The position numbers and the translations under genes were made by a program. From DYJE01 sp964637565 (lineage in GTDB: Bacteria; Desulfobacterota; Desulfobacteria; Desulfobacterales; Desulfolunaceae), in assembly GCA_964637565.1 (NCBI GenBank), contig CAZWTY010000129.1:1-7804 (forward strand): DNA of 7,804 nucleotides, in the 5' to 3' direction. Under the pieces are notes generated by a model, which was given only the letters and a program-made list of their open reading frames with translations, was not told the DNA's origin and searched no databases. Below are positions 1 to 5,697 of this stretch, piece after piece; the first letter of the stretch is position 1, and the number at the start of each line of letters is the position of its first letter.

Positions 1-66
1 TATTTGACGCTCAATTCCTACTAAAAACTTAGATATTTTATTGCCGGGTTAATATTTCATGGTTTA

Positions 67-95
67 AATATAAACAAGGCCGGTGAAGCTGTCAA
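67..95 (-). promoter_or_regulatory. Sigma70-type promoter reading left out of the window
   Basis: On the minus strand there is a perfect -35 box TTGACA (95-90), a 17-base spacer, and a -10 box TATATT (72-67), which is 11 of 12 consensus positions. Transcription would begin near position 60 and run off the left edge, so the controlled gene is not visible. It lies just downstream of the Sel1 gene, so the next leftward gene probably has its own promoter. The match is seen directly; activity is inferred. Confidence 0.55.
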
Positions 96-172
96 GATGA
101 GATAATTTGTATAAATAAAACAGCAGGATAAAGATAGGGTGATTTTTTTCGGAAGGCGGCGTCTTTTTTGTG

Positions 173-976
173 TCACTTGATTTTTTCGTGAATCATGTCC
201 CATCTGTCTTTGGACAAGGCCTGGGCCTGGGCCACTTGTTCGGCTGTCATCCGGCTTTTCAGGTGGTTCAGGTTGATCGAGGACGCCTTGTGGCCGAATG
301 CGTTGGCAAGGTTGAACCAGGCGTAGCTTTCAACATAATCGACGATGACACCCTGGCCTTTGTAGTAGAGGATTCCGAGGTTGTGCTGGGCTTTCGCATC
401 CCCGTTTTCCGCCGCCTTCAGATACCACTGGGCGGCTTTGTGGTAATCCTGATGGAGTCCCTGGCCTTTGTAGTACATCATGGCCAGGTTGTGCTGGGCT
501 TTGGGGTCCCCGTTCTCAGCGGATTTTTGGAACCACCGTGCGGCTTGGAAATAGTCAACCTCTACGCCTTTTCCATTGTACAGAAGGTTGCCGATGTTTG
601 TCTGGGCCGCTGTTTTTCCGTTTTCGGCGGCTCTTAGATACCATTTGAGGGCCAGTTGGTAATTTTTTTCAAGCCCCTGGCCATAATAATACAGGTTCCC
701 CAGATTGTACTGGGCATCGGCATGCCCGTGCTCGGCCGCCACCATGAACCACTGGGCGGCTTTGTGTAAATCCTGTGGCACACCTTCACCATGATAGTAC
801 ATGAAGGCCAAGTTGTTTTGGGCTTCCGTGTCTCCTTTTTCGGCCAGTTTGAAAAAGATGCTCCAGGCTTCAGCGTAATCGCCGGCTTTGAAAACTTCCA
901 TGCCCTTATGGAGGGCTGCGTATGTGGACGCACCTGTCATGCCCATATTGAGAAGATTCAGTATAAATTTTTTCAT
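173..976 (-). CDS. Sel1-repeat (SLR/TPR-like) protein, possibly exported
   Basis: A 267-residue protein built almost wholly of Sel1-like repeats, the helix-turn-helix solenoid units related to TPRs that bind other proteins. Five complete 36-residue units run from about residue 45 to 224, each following the pattern A-E-x-G-x-x-x-A-Q-x-N-L-x-x-x-Y-x-x-G-x-G. A degenerate helical cap follows, with the SRMTAEQVAQAQAL ending common in this family. The N-terminus (MKKF followed by a mildly hydrophobic stretch to about residue 20, TYAALH) could be a signal peptide, but it is weak and contains asparagines. The start at 976 is chosen because GGAGG (987-983) sits six bases upstream; an in-frame ATG at 994 would include that ribosome binding site. 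It is transcribed alone after the slyX terminator. The binding partner and process cannot be told from sequence. No hairpin terminator was found in positions 1-172. Confidence 0.9.
   Translation of the reverse strand: MKKFILNLLNMGMTGASTYAALHKGMEVFKAGDYAEAWSIFFKLAEKGDTEAQNNLAFMYYHGEGVPQDLHKAAQWFMVAAEHGHADAQYNLGNLYYYGQGLEKNYQLALKWYLRAAENGKTAAQTNIGNLLYNGKGVEVDYFQAARWFQKSAENGDPKAQHNLAMMYYKGQGLHQDYHKAAQWYLKAAENGDAKAQHNLGILYYKGQGVIVDYVESYAWFNLANAFGHKASSINLNHLKSRMTAEQVAQAQALSKDRWDMIHEKIK
305..844 (-). repeat. Five tandem 108-base Sel1 coding repeats
   Basis: Five consecutive 108-base units encode the five 36-residue Sel1 repeats. Similarity is visible at the DNA level: the 17-base string ccctggcctttgtagta on the plus strand occurs at 351 and again at 459, exactly one unit apart. 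The last two complete units are the most alike in protein (both contain AENGD, KAQHNL and YYKGQG), which suggests recent unit duplication. Confidence 0.85.
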
Positions 977-982
977 AAGGCA

Positions 983-987
983 CCTCC
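983..987 (-). promoter_or_regulatory. Ribosome binding site deciding the Sel1 gene start
   Basis: GGAGG on the minus strand lies six bases before the ATG at 976. It lies inside the longer reading frame opened by the ATG at 994, so the downstream ATG is the better start. Confidence 0.8.
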
Positions 988-1005
988 ATGGCACAGCATT
1001 GTTCT

Positions 1006-1037
1006 AAAAAAGGAAACATGCGTTTTTAAGCATGTTT
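1006..1037 (-). terminator. Probable intrinsic terminator after slyX
   Basis: A perfect 8-base stem AAACATGC/GCATGTTT with an 8-base loop (1037-1014) is followed on the minus strand by CC and six Ts (1011-1006). It lies about 150 bases past the slyX stop and just before the Sel1 start. The stem is AT-rich, so it may be leaky. A competing outer pairing, TTCTAAA/TTTAGAA, overlaps it. On the plus strand the nearest T-run is ten bases away, so minus-strand action is favoured. Confidence 0.5.
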
Positions 1038-1056
1038 AGAAAACAATTTTTTATCA

Positions 1057-1096
1057 CAAGCCCTAACGTATGGAAAGATAAAAGTTTCCGGGCTTG
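1057..1096. repeat. Interrupted inverted repeat in the slyX-Sel1 gap
   Basis: CAAGCCC (1057-1063) pairs exactly with GGGCTTG (1090-1096), and inside it GGAAA (1072-1076) pairs with TTTCC (1085-1089). This gives a 12-base-pair stem with one 8-base bulge and an 8-base loop. No T-run follows on either strand, so it is not an intrinsic terminator. It could be an mRNA-stabilising 3' stem for slyX, a leader stem for the Sel1 gene, or an operator. Confidence 0.45.
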
Positions 1097-1104
1097 ATTG
1101 TTAA
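1075..1104 (-). promoter_or_regulatory. Weak candidate promoter for the Sel1 gene
   Basis: Minus-strand TTAACA (1104-1099, five of six to the -35 consensus), an 18-base spacer, then TATCTT (1080-1075, four of six to the -10 consensus). The transcript would start near 1068 and include the hairpin at 1006-1037, which would then act inside the Sel1 leader. This fit is marginal; the gene could also be reached by read-through from slyX. Confidence 0.25.
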
Positions 1105-1183
1105 AGACAGGTGTGAGGGAAACGGAGGAATCGCCCCTTTTGAAGCCTTCTGGCGCGTGATGCCCGCTGGGAACGAGATCTCA

Positions 1184-1390
1184 TCAGTAATGGGGCGGCT
1201 TTTCGTTAGCTTGAGTTGGGGCGGCCATCATGTCCCCAATGTCGGCAAGTCTTCCTTTCAGAAGCTCCACGGTTCTTTTCAACTCATCCATGGTTTTCTG
1301 CTGTTGGAATACAACCTCGTTGAGCTCCGAGATCATGTGTTCCTGATACGCGATTTTTGTTTCGATGTCCACCAGTCGCTGGTCGTCCAT
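1184..1390 (-). CDS. slyX: SlyX family coiled-coil protein
   Basis: A 68-residue protein matching the SlyX family in length and layout. A heptad-rich coiled coil (about residues 3-50, with the family-like segment IAYQEHMISELNEVV) leads into a short polar linker ending in the characteristic C-terminal PPHY. SlyX is a small cytoplasmic protein whose biochemical role is not established; in enterobacteria it is encoded beside slyD. Here its ATG at 1390 follows the ATPase stop (1409-1411) by 18 bases, with GAAAGG seven bases upstream as a ribosome binding site, so it is almost certainly the second gene of an ATPase-slyX transcript. The family call rests on overall pattern and the PPHY end. Confidence 0.85.
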   Translation of the reverse strand: MDDQRLVDIETKIAYQEHMISELNEVVFQQQKTMDELKRTVELLKGRLADIGDMMAAPTQANEKPPHY

Positions 1391-1408
1391 AGGGGGGCCT
1401 TTCGTACG

Positions 1409-3964
1409 TTAAGGGTGCGTTTTTTTCTGCCTGAGCCTGAACCGTTTGTGCAGTTCGAACCATGTGATGCTGGAAATTCCAATGGCGGCACAGACAGCGG
1501 CTTCGGATAGCCGGATCCGGTCGAAACGAAACAGATTGAGAAGGATCGGGACATTCAAGACCAGCCACAGGAAGAATACCGCGCCACCAATCACCCATTT
1601 GACATAGGGGTTCGGGGTGAAAAGAATATGGAAGATATTTCTTGACCAGGACCGGTTGGAAAGGATGGTGGCGATATTGGCCGCGATCATACAGGTGAAG
1701 GTCAGGGAGCGGACGGCCCGTTCGGTGTAGCCCAGGTGTATCCCCATGCCGTAGACTGAGAAGACGGCGGCAAGGATGAACAGGCCCTGGGTGCAGCTCA
1801 TCCAGATTTTTGAAGCGCCGAAGAACGGTTCGTCGATGGGTTTTGGAGGCCTCATCATGACATTTTTTTCTTCCTGCTCCGCTTCGAAAATGATCGAACA
1901 GGCCGGGTCGATGATCATTTCCAGGAAGACCACATGGACAGGCCAGAGCATGAGGGGGAGGTCTTTGAAAAAAACCGGGATCAGCGCAAGGCCGGTAATC
2001 GGGACATGGATGGCGAAGGTGTATCCCAGGGCTTTTCTGAGGTTGTCGAAGATCCGTCTTCCCATGCGGACGGCTGAGACGATTGAGGAAAAATTATCAT
2101 CCATAAGAATCAGGTGGGAGGCTTCCCGGGCCACGTCCGTTCCTTTTTCACCCATGGCGATGCCGATGTCCGCGGCTTTGAGAGCCGGAGCGTCGTTGAC
2201 CCCGTCCCCGGTCATGGCGACGATTTCACTGTTTTTTCTCAAGGCATTGACGATTTTCAGCTTCTGCTCGGGCACAACCCGGGCGAAAACCGTCACGTCG
2301 TTTATTTTCTCGCTCAGTTCTTCATCGGTCATGGCCTGGAGGTCCTGACCCGTGATCATGTGCTCGGGATTCCTGAGTCCGATGTCCCTGCCGATGTTGA
2401 TGGCTGTCACCGGGTAGTCTCCCGTGATCATGATGATTCTTATACCCGCTTTGTAACACTCGCTGACGGCCCGGGGCACGCAGGGCCGTATCGGGTCCTT
2501 GAGTCCGATCAGGCCGACAAACGTGAAGTGGAAAACATTCTGGAATTCCGGGAGCTCCCCCTGATGGTTCTCCACCCTGGCCACACCCAGGACCCTCAAC
2601 CCACGGGCGGCGAAGTCTTCTGTTATGTCGGCGATTTCTTTTTGTTTTTCTTTGGAAAGCCGGCAGAGGAGCGCGATGTCTTCAGGAGCTCCTTTGGCGG
2701 CAACCATGTTGCGGTTGGTTTCTTTATGGAAAACAACGCGTGACATGACAAAAAAGTCCCTGGTCAGGGGGTATTCCCTGACAATATCCCATTTTGAGCA
2801 CTCGGCAGCGTTTTTTTCAAGAGTCCGATTTCCAAGATCGTGAATGGCTTTTTCCATGGGATCGAAGGGGTTGGTCTGGCTTGCCAGGAGACCGCATTCC
2901 ACAAGGGGATGAAACGATTCCGGGCAGGGTTCCCCATCTTCTATATCGACGACCTCATGGCCGTTGAACAAACGGCTGACCGTCATCCGGTTGATGGTCA
3001 GGGTTCCTGTCTTGTCCGTGCACAGAACCGTGGCGGAACCCAGTGTCTCGACCGCTGTGGGTTTTCTCGTCAGGACGTTGTTTTTTGACATCCTGAATGT
3101 TCCAATCGCCAGGAAAACGGTGAGGATGACGGGGAATTCTTCGGGGAGAATGGACATGGCCAGGGTGATCCCGGCCAGGAACCCGTTGAGAACGTTACCG
3201 CGTGTCATGGTAAACACGAGAACGAGAAATGCACAGAGGGCGATTCCGATGATCGTCAGTCTCGCCACGAGTTTGCCCATTTCCTTTTTTAAACGGGTGG
3301 GTTCTTCTGTGACGGATTCGAGGGCCTTGCCGATTTTCCCGATCTCCGTGTTGGGCCCTGTGGCTGTGACGACAACAAACGCACGGCCCTGAACGATCAT
3401 GGACCCTGAAAAGACAAAAGGAAGATTGTCGCCACCGGGGCTGCATGGAGGCGAGTTTTCGGTCCATTCTGTTTTTTTCACCGGAGCCGACTCGCCCGTG
3501 AGAAGGGATTCGTCAACCCAGAGGTTCAGGCATTGGAGGACAAAGGCGTCTGCGGGAACACGGTCGCCTTCATGGACTATGAAAAGATCTCCCGGAACGA
3601 GTTCTCTGCCGGGAATACGTTTTTCCATGCCGCTTCGGATGACCAGAGCCCGTGGACTTGCCAGGTCTTTTAAGGCCTTAAGGGCGTTTTCCGTTTTCTT
3701 TTCCTGATGGAACTCGATGCCCATGATGATAAAAACGAAACCCAGGAGCAGGAAGCCTTCCTGAACATCGCCAAGGATAAGATAAAGGGTGGCCGAGACA
3801 ACCAAAAGGAGAAACATGGGTTCCGTGACAACGCCTATGGCAATGGCCAGGACACTGCTGGACCCTGTGGATGGAAGCTCGTTGTAGCCGGCTGTTTCCA
3901 GTCTGGCGCAAGCTTCCTCATCCGTCAATCCCTGATAGTCGTGGGCTTTGCAATTTGCCGTCAT
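1409..3964 (-). CDS. P2-type cation-transporting ATPase (Ca2+-ATPase-like, substrate uncertain)
   Basis: An 851-residue inner-membrane P-type ATPase that would pump a cation at the cost of ATP. All core motifs are intact: N-terminal cation-ATPase domain (about 12-31), TGES in the actuator domain (156-159), phosphorylation motif DKTGTLT with the aspartate at 317, KGAPE of the nucleotide-binding domain (424-428), TGD (514-516) and TGDGVND (585-591). About ten membrane segments are visible. The ion-site residues differ from SERCA-type pumps: M4 reads PEEFP (274-278) instead of PEGLP; M5 carries H653-V-P655 where SERCA has its asparagine/glutamate ligands; M6 reads FLE682MIID686P, with glutamate in place of SERCA Asn796. 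This combination is, from memory, a recurrent bacterial subgroup usually annotated as Ca2+ or generic cation pump, so calcium transport is only a guess. The start at 3964 is preferred over an upstream ATG at 3997 because AAGGGG lies just before it. slyX follows 18 bases downstream. Confidence 0.95.
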   Translation of the reverse strand: MTANCKAHDYQGLTDEEACARLETAGYNELPSTGSSSVLAIAIGVVTEPMFLLLVVSATLYLILGDVQEGFLLLGFVFIIMGIEFHQEKKTENALKALKDLASPRALVIRSGMEKRIPGRELVPGDLFIVHEGDRVPADAFVLQCLNLWVDESLLTGESAPVKKTEWTENSPPCSPGGDNLPFVFSGSMIVQGRAFVVVTATGPNTEIGKIGKALESVTEEPTRLKKEMGKLVARLTIIGIALCAFLVLVFTMTRGNVLNGFLAGITLAMSILPEEFPVILTVFLAIGTFRMSKNNVLTRKPTAVETLGSATVLCTDKTGTLTINRMTVSRLFNGHEVVDIEDGEPCPESFHPLVECGLLASQTNPFDPMEKAIHDLGNRTLEKNAAECSKWDIVREYPLTRDFFVMSRVVFHKETNRNMVAAKGAPEDIALLCRLSKEKQKEIADITEDFAARGLRVLGVARVENHQGELPEFQNVFHFTFVGLIGLKDPIRPCVPRAVSECYKAGIRIIMITGDYPVTAINIGRDIGLRNPEHMITGQDLQAMTDEELSEKINDVTVFARVVPEQKLKIVNALRKNSEIVAMTGDGVNDAPALKAADIGIAMGEKGTDVAREASHLILMDDNFSSIVSAVRMGRRIFDNLRKALGYTFAIHVPITGLALIPVFFKDLPLMLWPVHVVFLEMIIDPACSIIFEAEQEEKNVMMRPPKPIDEPFFGASKIWMSCTQGLFILAAVFSVYGMGIHLGYTERAVRSLTFTCMIAANIATILSNRSWSRNIFHILFTPNPYVKWVIGGAVFFLWLVLNVPILLNLFRFDRIRLSEAAVCAAIGISSITWFELHKRFRLRQKKTHP

Positions 3965-4002
3965 GGTCGTCCCCTTCAGAATCATTGGACAGTTCATTTA
4001 TG

Positions 4003-4031
4003 CAAATACCATCTGGGGCCAGGAAAATCAA
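4003..4031 (-). promoter_or_regulatory. Candidate promoter for the ATPase-slyX unit
   Basis: Minus-strand TTGATT (4031-4026), a 17-base spacer, and TATTTG (4008-4003) preceded by TGG, an extended -10 arrangement. The transcript would start near 3996, giving a leader of about 32 bases. The -10 hexamer matches only three of six positions, so the call depends on the extended -10 and spacing. If it is real, the ATPase does not depend on the promoter at 4281-4318. Confidence 0.3.
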
Positions 4032-4103
4032 TAAATCGTCCTTGGACATATCATGCCCGTTCGCGTCATAGAGGGCAGAGAGAAAGGAGGGGCGGCGCCG
4101 ATG

Positions 4104-4115
4104 GCCCGGCCGGGC
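4104..4115. repeat. 12-base perfect GC palindrome
   Basis: GCCCGGCCGGGC is a perfect palindrome made only of G and C. A second one, CGGCGCCG, lies at 4093-4100. They sit between the terminator at 4122-4156 and the ATPase start. They could be a protein-binding site or a strong mRNA stem; nothing in the sequence decides which. Confidence 0.35.
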
Positions 4116-4121
4116 GATTGG

Positions 4122-4156
4122 AAAAAAAAGAAGGAGCGGCTTTTTCAAGCCGCTCC
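4122..4156 (-). terminator. Strong intrinsic terminator on the minus strand
   Basis: A perfect 10-base stem GGAGCGGCTT/AAGCCGCTCC (4156-4147 with 4142-4133) with a GAAA tetraloop is followed on the minus strand by TTC and eight Ts (4129-4122). On the plus strand no T-run follows, so it acts leftward. No leftward protein gene ends here: to the right is only the lptF promoter region. The terminator therefore needs its own minus-strand transcript to end, which is the main argument for an RNA gene at 4122-4275. Confidence 0.85.
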
Positions 4157-4275
4157 CTGGGAACGAATCGAATGGGATGTGGGGACATCTTTCTACCGGA
4201 ATCCTAAGGGGTCTCCGGCTTCGATTGAAGCACGCAACGCCATTGGGGTGCTCTTTCGAGGATGGCTCCTGGTGC
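4122..4275 (-). ncRNA. Candidate small structured RNA (unknown family)
   Basis: About 154 bases on the minus strand run from a predicted start at 4275 to a strong terminator at 4122. Perfect short stems can be drawn along the length: GCAC/GUGC (4275-4272 with 4233-4230) enclosing GCCAU/AUGGC (4266-4262 with 4243-4239), which encloses CUC-GAAA-GAG (4260-4251); CCGGA/UCCGG (4218-4214 with 4200-4196); GAUGU-CCCC-ACAUC (4189-4176); and the terminator stem. A hairpin GCUUC-AAUC-GAAGC (4231-4218) shares bases with the outer helix, so two folds could compete. Loops and single strands carry C-rich runs (CACCCC, GACCCCUU, GUCCCC). I do not recognise it as 6S, SRP, tmRNA, RNase P or a riboswitch class I know. 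It may be a free small RNA or an attenuated leader; the terminator lies about 155 bases before the ATPase start, which favours a free RNA. No open reading frame here looks real. Confidence 0.45.
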
Positions 4276-4280
4276 ATGAT

Positions 4281-4318
4281 CTTATATCTATTATCGGCTT
4301 GGCGTATCAGGACTTTAA
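4281..4318 (-). promoter_or_regulatory. Overlapping sigma70 promoters for the candidate RNA
   Basis: Two overlapping minus-strand arrangements are visible. TTAAAG (4318-4313), 17 bases, GATAAT (4295-4290, five of six) would start near 4283. CTGATA (4310-4305), 18 bases, TATAAG (4286-4281, five of six) would start near 4275, exactly at the first base of the first predicted helix. Both point towards the terminator at 4122-4156. Two exact 13-base repeats abut the upstream edge. Confidence 0.5.
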
Positions 4319-4344
4319 TTTTCCGTTTTATTTTTCCGTTTTAT
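4319..4344. repeat. Two exact tandem 13-base repeats
   Basis: TTTTCCGTTTTAT occurs twice back to back (4319-4331 and 4332-4344), without mismatch. The array ends one base before the minus-strand -35 box at 4318. It could be a regulator or UP-element-like site for that promoter, or a simple slippage duplication in AT-rich DNA. Confidence 0.7.
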
Positions 4345-4371
4345 GATCCGTTCAGACCTTTGTTTTCCGGA

Positions 4372-4381
4372 CGTCATGACG
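4372..4381. promoter_or_regulatory. Perfect 10-base palindrome between divergent promoters
   Basis: CGTCATGACG reads the same on both strands and lies between the leftward promoter (4281-4318) and the rightward lptF promoter (4418-4445). This is a usual place for an operator, but the symmetry does not extend further and a 10-base palindrome can arise by chance. Confidence 0.25.
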
Positions 4382-4417
4382 GAGACCATATTTTTAAATG
4401 GAACAGGATTTAAGGCC

Positions 4418-4445
4418 TTTACTCCAAAAGGCTTTATGGTATGAT
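4418..4445 (+). promoter_or_regulatory. Probable promoter of the lptF-lpxK operon
   Basis: TTTACT (4418-4423, four of six), a 16-base spacer, and TATGAT (4440-4445, five of six) predict a start near 4452 and a leader of about 42 bases before lptF. An inverted repeat GCCTTT/AAAGGC (4415-4420 with 4427-4432) overlaps the -35 box and could be an operator. Confidence 0.45.
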
Positions 4446-4493
4446 TCTTCAATTTCGATGCCGAGAAATACAATTCAAAAGCGGGTTTAAATC

Positions 4494-5690
4494 ATGAAAG
4501 TCAACTCCATTATCAACCGGTACGTTTTCAAGGAACTGATTCCTCCGTTTCTGATCAATCTGTTTTTTCTGTCACTGATTTTCCTCCTGGCCCAGATCCT
4601 TGAAATCACCAATCTCGTGGTGAACTACAAAGTCAGCCTTTTGTCTGTTTTCATGCTCGTTCTTTATTCCATGCCTGATTTTCTCAAATTCACCATCCCC
4701 ATGTCCGTGATGATGGCCGTTCTTCTGACCTATCTTCGGATGGCCAGCGACAAGGAAATCATTGCGATCAAGGCCGGTGGATGCAGTATCTACCATCTGC
4801 TGTTTCCCACGTTTCTTTTTTGCCTGATCGGTTTTGCACTGACATTTGGATTGAGTGTGTACGGTCTTTCCTGGAGCAAGGAATCCTACAAGCGGATTGT
4901 TTCCGATATCGCCACCCAGGGGGTGGATGCGGCCATCAAGGAACGGGTGTTCAACGACGCCATCAAGGATATCGTCTTTTATGTCAACAAGGTGGATATC
5001 AAAGAGAAGATGCTCTACGACGTGTTCATCGAAGACACCCGGGGCGGTAAAACCAGAAGCACCGTCATTGCCCCCAAAGGGAAGCGGTATATCAGCCAGG
5101 AAGGCAGCAGCGAGTTTATCATGAGGCTGTACAACGGGACGATTTTCAGGGTGAACACAGAGCAGAAGACGGTCAATACCATCAAGTTCGACACCTATGA
5201 CGTGGTGATTCCCATTGAAAGCGCCCAGATCAAGACCAAGACACCGGGTAAAGGCCGGGATGAGATGAGCATCGAGGACCTGAAAGCGTTCATCGCTGAC
5301 AAAACCAACAGCGAAGAACAGAGAAACGCGGCCATGATGGAACTCCAGGAAAAATTCTCCATACCCGTGGCCTGTTTCACCCTGGGACTTCTGGCCATGG
5401 GCCTGGGTCTCAAATCTGCTTTTTCAAAAACCACCTCGGGGCTTGGGCTCGGCCTGGCCTGTTTTCTCGTTTATTACGCCCTGATGGGCTTTGGATGGTC
5501 CAGCGGGAAATCCGGGCTTGTTCCGCCGGAACTCGGCATGTGGCTGCCCAACATCGCCATGGGGGTTATGGGCCTTTTCATTTTTGTCAGGGTCGCCGAT
5601 GAAAAACCGGTGGGTTTCGAGTTTGTGGGGGATTACATCAGGACGTTCATTCACAGTGTGAAAGAGAGGAAAAAGCGCCCTTCGGCGTGA
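4494..5690 (+). CDS. lptF: LPS export ABC transporter permease LptF
   Basis: A 398-residue inner-membrane protein of the YjgP/YjgQ (LptF/LptG) family. With LptG and the ATPase LptB it forms the LptB2FG complex that extracts finished lipopolysaccharide from the inner membrane and feeds the LptC-A-D bridge. Hydrophobic membrane helices lie at about 15-38, 47-82 (a pair), 100-124, 288-307, 315-335 and 347-366. A periplasmic beta-rich domain occupies about 130-270. The cytoplasmic segment SDKEIIAIKAGG (85-96) fits the conserved coupling region that contacts LptB. The N-terminal NRYVFKELIPPFL pattern, and its place ahead of an LPS gene, favour LptF over LptG, though the paralogues are close. lpxK starts 7 bases after the stop. 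No clear ribosome binding site precedes the ATG (GCGGG at a long distance at best), so translation may be modest. Confidence 0.9.
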   Translation: MKVNSIINRYVFKELIPPFLINLFFLSLIFLLAQILEITNLVVNYKVSLLSVFMLVLYSMPDFLKFTIPMSVMMAVLLTYLRMASDKEIIAIKAGGCSIYHLLFPTFLFCLIGFALTFGLSVYGLSWSKESYKRIVSDIATQGVDAAIKERVFNDAIKDIVFYVNKVDIKEKMLYDVFIEDTRGGKTRSTVIAPKGKRYISQEGSSEFIMRLYNGTIFRVNTEQKTVNTIKFDTYDVVIPIESAQIKTKTPGKGRDEMSIEDLKAFIADKTNSEEQRNAAMMELQEKFSIPVACFTLGLLAMGLGLKSAFSKTTSGLGLGLACFLVYYALMGFGWSSGKSGLVPPELGMWLPNIAMGVMGLFIFVRVADEKPVGFEFVGDYIRTFIHSVKERKKRPSA

Positions 5691-5697
5691 TTTTGCC

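Noticed and set aside
100..172. Terminator for the Sel1 gene
   Set aside because: Several T- and A-runs occur, but no stem with adequate pairing could be drawn next to them.
170..637. A plus-strand reading frame of 155 codons opposite the Sel1 gene
   Set aside because: Its repeated valine/glycine/phenylalanine patterns are the antisense image of the 108-base Sel1 repeats.
2114..2743. Long plus-strand frames opposite the ATPase (also 1776-2348)
   Set aside because: They are antisense to a gene with every P-type ATPase motif intact, and arise from its codon bias.
4122..4275. Known RNA families (6S, SRP RNA, tmRNA, yybP-ykoY, GEMM c-di-GMP, fluoride riboswitch)
   Set aside because: The 5' and 3' ends are not complementary as 6S needs, the SRP GGAAG tetraloop consensus is absent, and none of the conserved riboswitch cores I remember fit.
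4122..4275. A CsrB/RsmZ-like CsrA-titrating RNA
   Set aside because: A few GGA motifs are present (near 4269, 4216, 4204 and 4155) but they are few, and most lie in stems rather than loops.
3918..4277. A minus-strand reading frame of 119 codons across the ATPase upstream region
   Set aside because: It runs through a perfect terminator and into the ATPase start, has no ribosome binding site, and its composition looks random. An internal ATG at 4049 is no better supported.
4053..4346. A plus-strand reading frame of 97 codons upstream of lptF
   Set aside because: It spans the structured RNA region and the terminator hairpin, has a weak start, and resembles no protein I know.
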